From the NCBI GenBank assembly GCA_913057195.1, contig CAJXNL010000001.1, positions 124,001-188,000 on the forward strand: a DNA stretch of 64,000 nt. Direction: 5' to 3'. A program made the position numbers and the translations under genes. Origin of the DNA: an uncultured Wenzhouxiangella sp. (lineage in GTDB: Bacteria; Pseudomonadota; Gammaproteobacteria; Xanthomonadales; Wenzhouxiangellaceae). Below the pieces are notes generated by a model. The model saw only the letters and a program-made list of their open reading frames with translations. It did no database searches and was not told the origin of the DNA. Shown here one piece after another: positions 63,498-64,000 of this stretch; position 1 is the stretch's first letter, and every line of letters starts with the position of its first letter.

Positions 63498-64000
63498 ATG
63501 ACCCCGCCTGACCGCCATTTGAACTTGAGCGCACTCGAGGATTACTTTCGCGCCGTTGATTTCGATCAGGGCCGGGCCATCAGCCACGCCCGCCACCACC
63601 AAGGCGAAGTCAGGCTATTTGCGCCCCAAGACCCCCACCTGCCCGATCGGCTGATTGTTAAGCGCCCCAAGGGCACCGGACTTCGCCAGCGCTTGGCCTT
63701 AAAAAGTCTGCGTCGAGAACACCGCGCCTATCAGCGCCTTAAAGGCCTCGATGGCGTCGCCCCTTGCCATGGGCTGGTGTTTGACCAATATTTGGTCTTG
63801 GCCTTTGTCGAGGGCGTGCCGCTGTCAAGTGCCTCACCCCCTCCGGAGCGTTTCTACACCGCTTTGCTGCAAACCATCCAGGCCATGCATCAACGGGGTG
63901 TGGCGCATGGCGATTTAAAGAAAAAAGACAACATCCTGATCACCCCCGATGGACACCCTGTCATTGTTGATCTCGGCACGGCCGTGCTCCAAAAGCCCGG
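63498..64000 (+). CDS. Kinase-fold protein, RIO/lipopolysaccharide-kinase-like (partial)
   Basis: The first 167 codons of a gene that runs off the right edge. It shows a reduced protein-kinase core: K55 in RLIVKRPKG, a candidate helix-C glutamate in LRREHRAY (E74), the catalytic loop HGDLKKKDN at 137-145 (D139, N145) and DLG at 158-160 replacing DFG. HGDLKKKDN is typical of small bacterial kinases such as the LPS-core kinases or RIO-like proteins rather than Hanks-type Ser/Thr kinases. The ATG at 63498 has no good Shine-Dalgarno sequence. It is divergent from fmdB with 129 bases between them. Confidence 0.75.
   Translation, partial: MTPPDRHLNLSALEDYFRAVDFDQGRAISHARHHQGEVRLFAPQDPHLPDRLIVKRPKGTGLRQRLALKSLRREHRAYQRLKGLDGVAPCHGLVFDQYLVLAFVEGVPLSSASPPPERFYTALLQTIQAMHQRGVAHGDLKKKDNILITPDGHPVIVDLGTAVLQKP

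Overview
This 64 kb window is a chromosomal stretch of a GC-rich (roughly 60%) gammaproteobacterium. It is densely packed with intact housekeeping genes. I see no insertion sequence, prophage, integrase, rRNA or CRISPR array. Several features resemble what I recall of Xanthomonadales (Lysobacterales) and their relatives: the order tpiA-secG-tRNA-Leu-nuoABCD, a fused aspartokinase/diaminopimelate decarboxylase, a gspG-to-gspN run, a membrane pyrophosphatase and an E. coli-type speD. That placement is an inference from gene content, not a phylogeny. Start codons are often GTG or TTG, and 1-4 base stop/start overlaps are common.

Layout. 1-4249 (minus): tpiA, secG, tRNA-Leu(GAG), then nuoA, B, C and a partial nuoD, the start of respiratory complex I. 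4321-5879 (plus): a short-chain dehydrogenase and a YceI-type periplasmic protein. 5900-19235 (minus): envelope and translation genes in a familiar order: yhdP, rng, maf, rlmH, rsfS, nadD, holA, lptE, leuS, pgi. 19236-19679 is the only long gap. It holds a candidate regulated small RNA or pgi attenuator and two intrinsic terminators. 19680-24494 (plus): a compact cluster of a DUF3429 membrane protein, an ABC ATPase, an 814-residue FtsX-type permease and an AttH/CrtC-like lipocalin-fold protein. 24424-33734 (minus): a secreted amidohydrolase, ampE, erpA, nudE, a HisN-like phosphatase and type II secretion genes gspN, M, L, K, J, I, H, G. 33843-37623 (plus): rsmE, prmA and a K+-dependent-type membrane pyrophosphatase. 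37726-41847: a DAACS symporter (minus), the ABC-F ATPase yheS (plus) and speD (minus). 42050-50714 (plus): the lysC-lysA fusion, parE, an exported msrB-msrA pair and an M16 metalloprotease. 50715-63368 (minus): fmdB, aspS, an alpha/beta hydrolase, yebC, ruvC, ruvA, ruvB, ybgC, tolQ, tolR, tolA, tolB, pal, cpoB, galU, cysQ. 63498-64000 (plus): the start of a small kinase-fold gene running off the edge.

How the genes work together. The main themes are energy coupling at the inner membrane (complex I, membrane pyrophosphatase, Tol-Pal), envelope construction and protein export (SecG, LptE, YhdP, type II secretion, Tol-Pal-CpoB, GalU), DNA and ribosome maintenance (RuvABC, ParE, HolA, RsmE, PrmA, RlmH, RsfS, RNase G), and exported repair of oxidised methionine. 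The type II secretion set here lacks gspC, D, E, F and O, so a working secreton would need genes elsewhere. I found no obviously new defence or biosynthetic system. The observations most worth following are the RNA candidate upstream of pgi, the ABC-AttH cluster, the short leader ORF overlapping the yheS start, and the Tat-exported MsrB with its MsrA partner.
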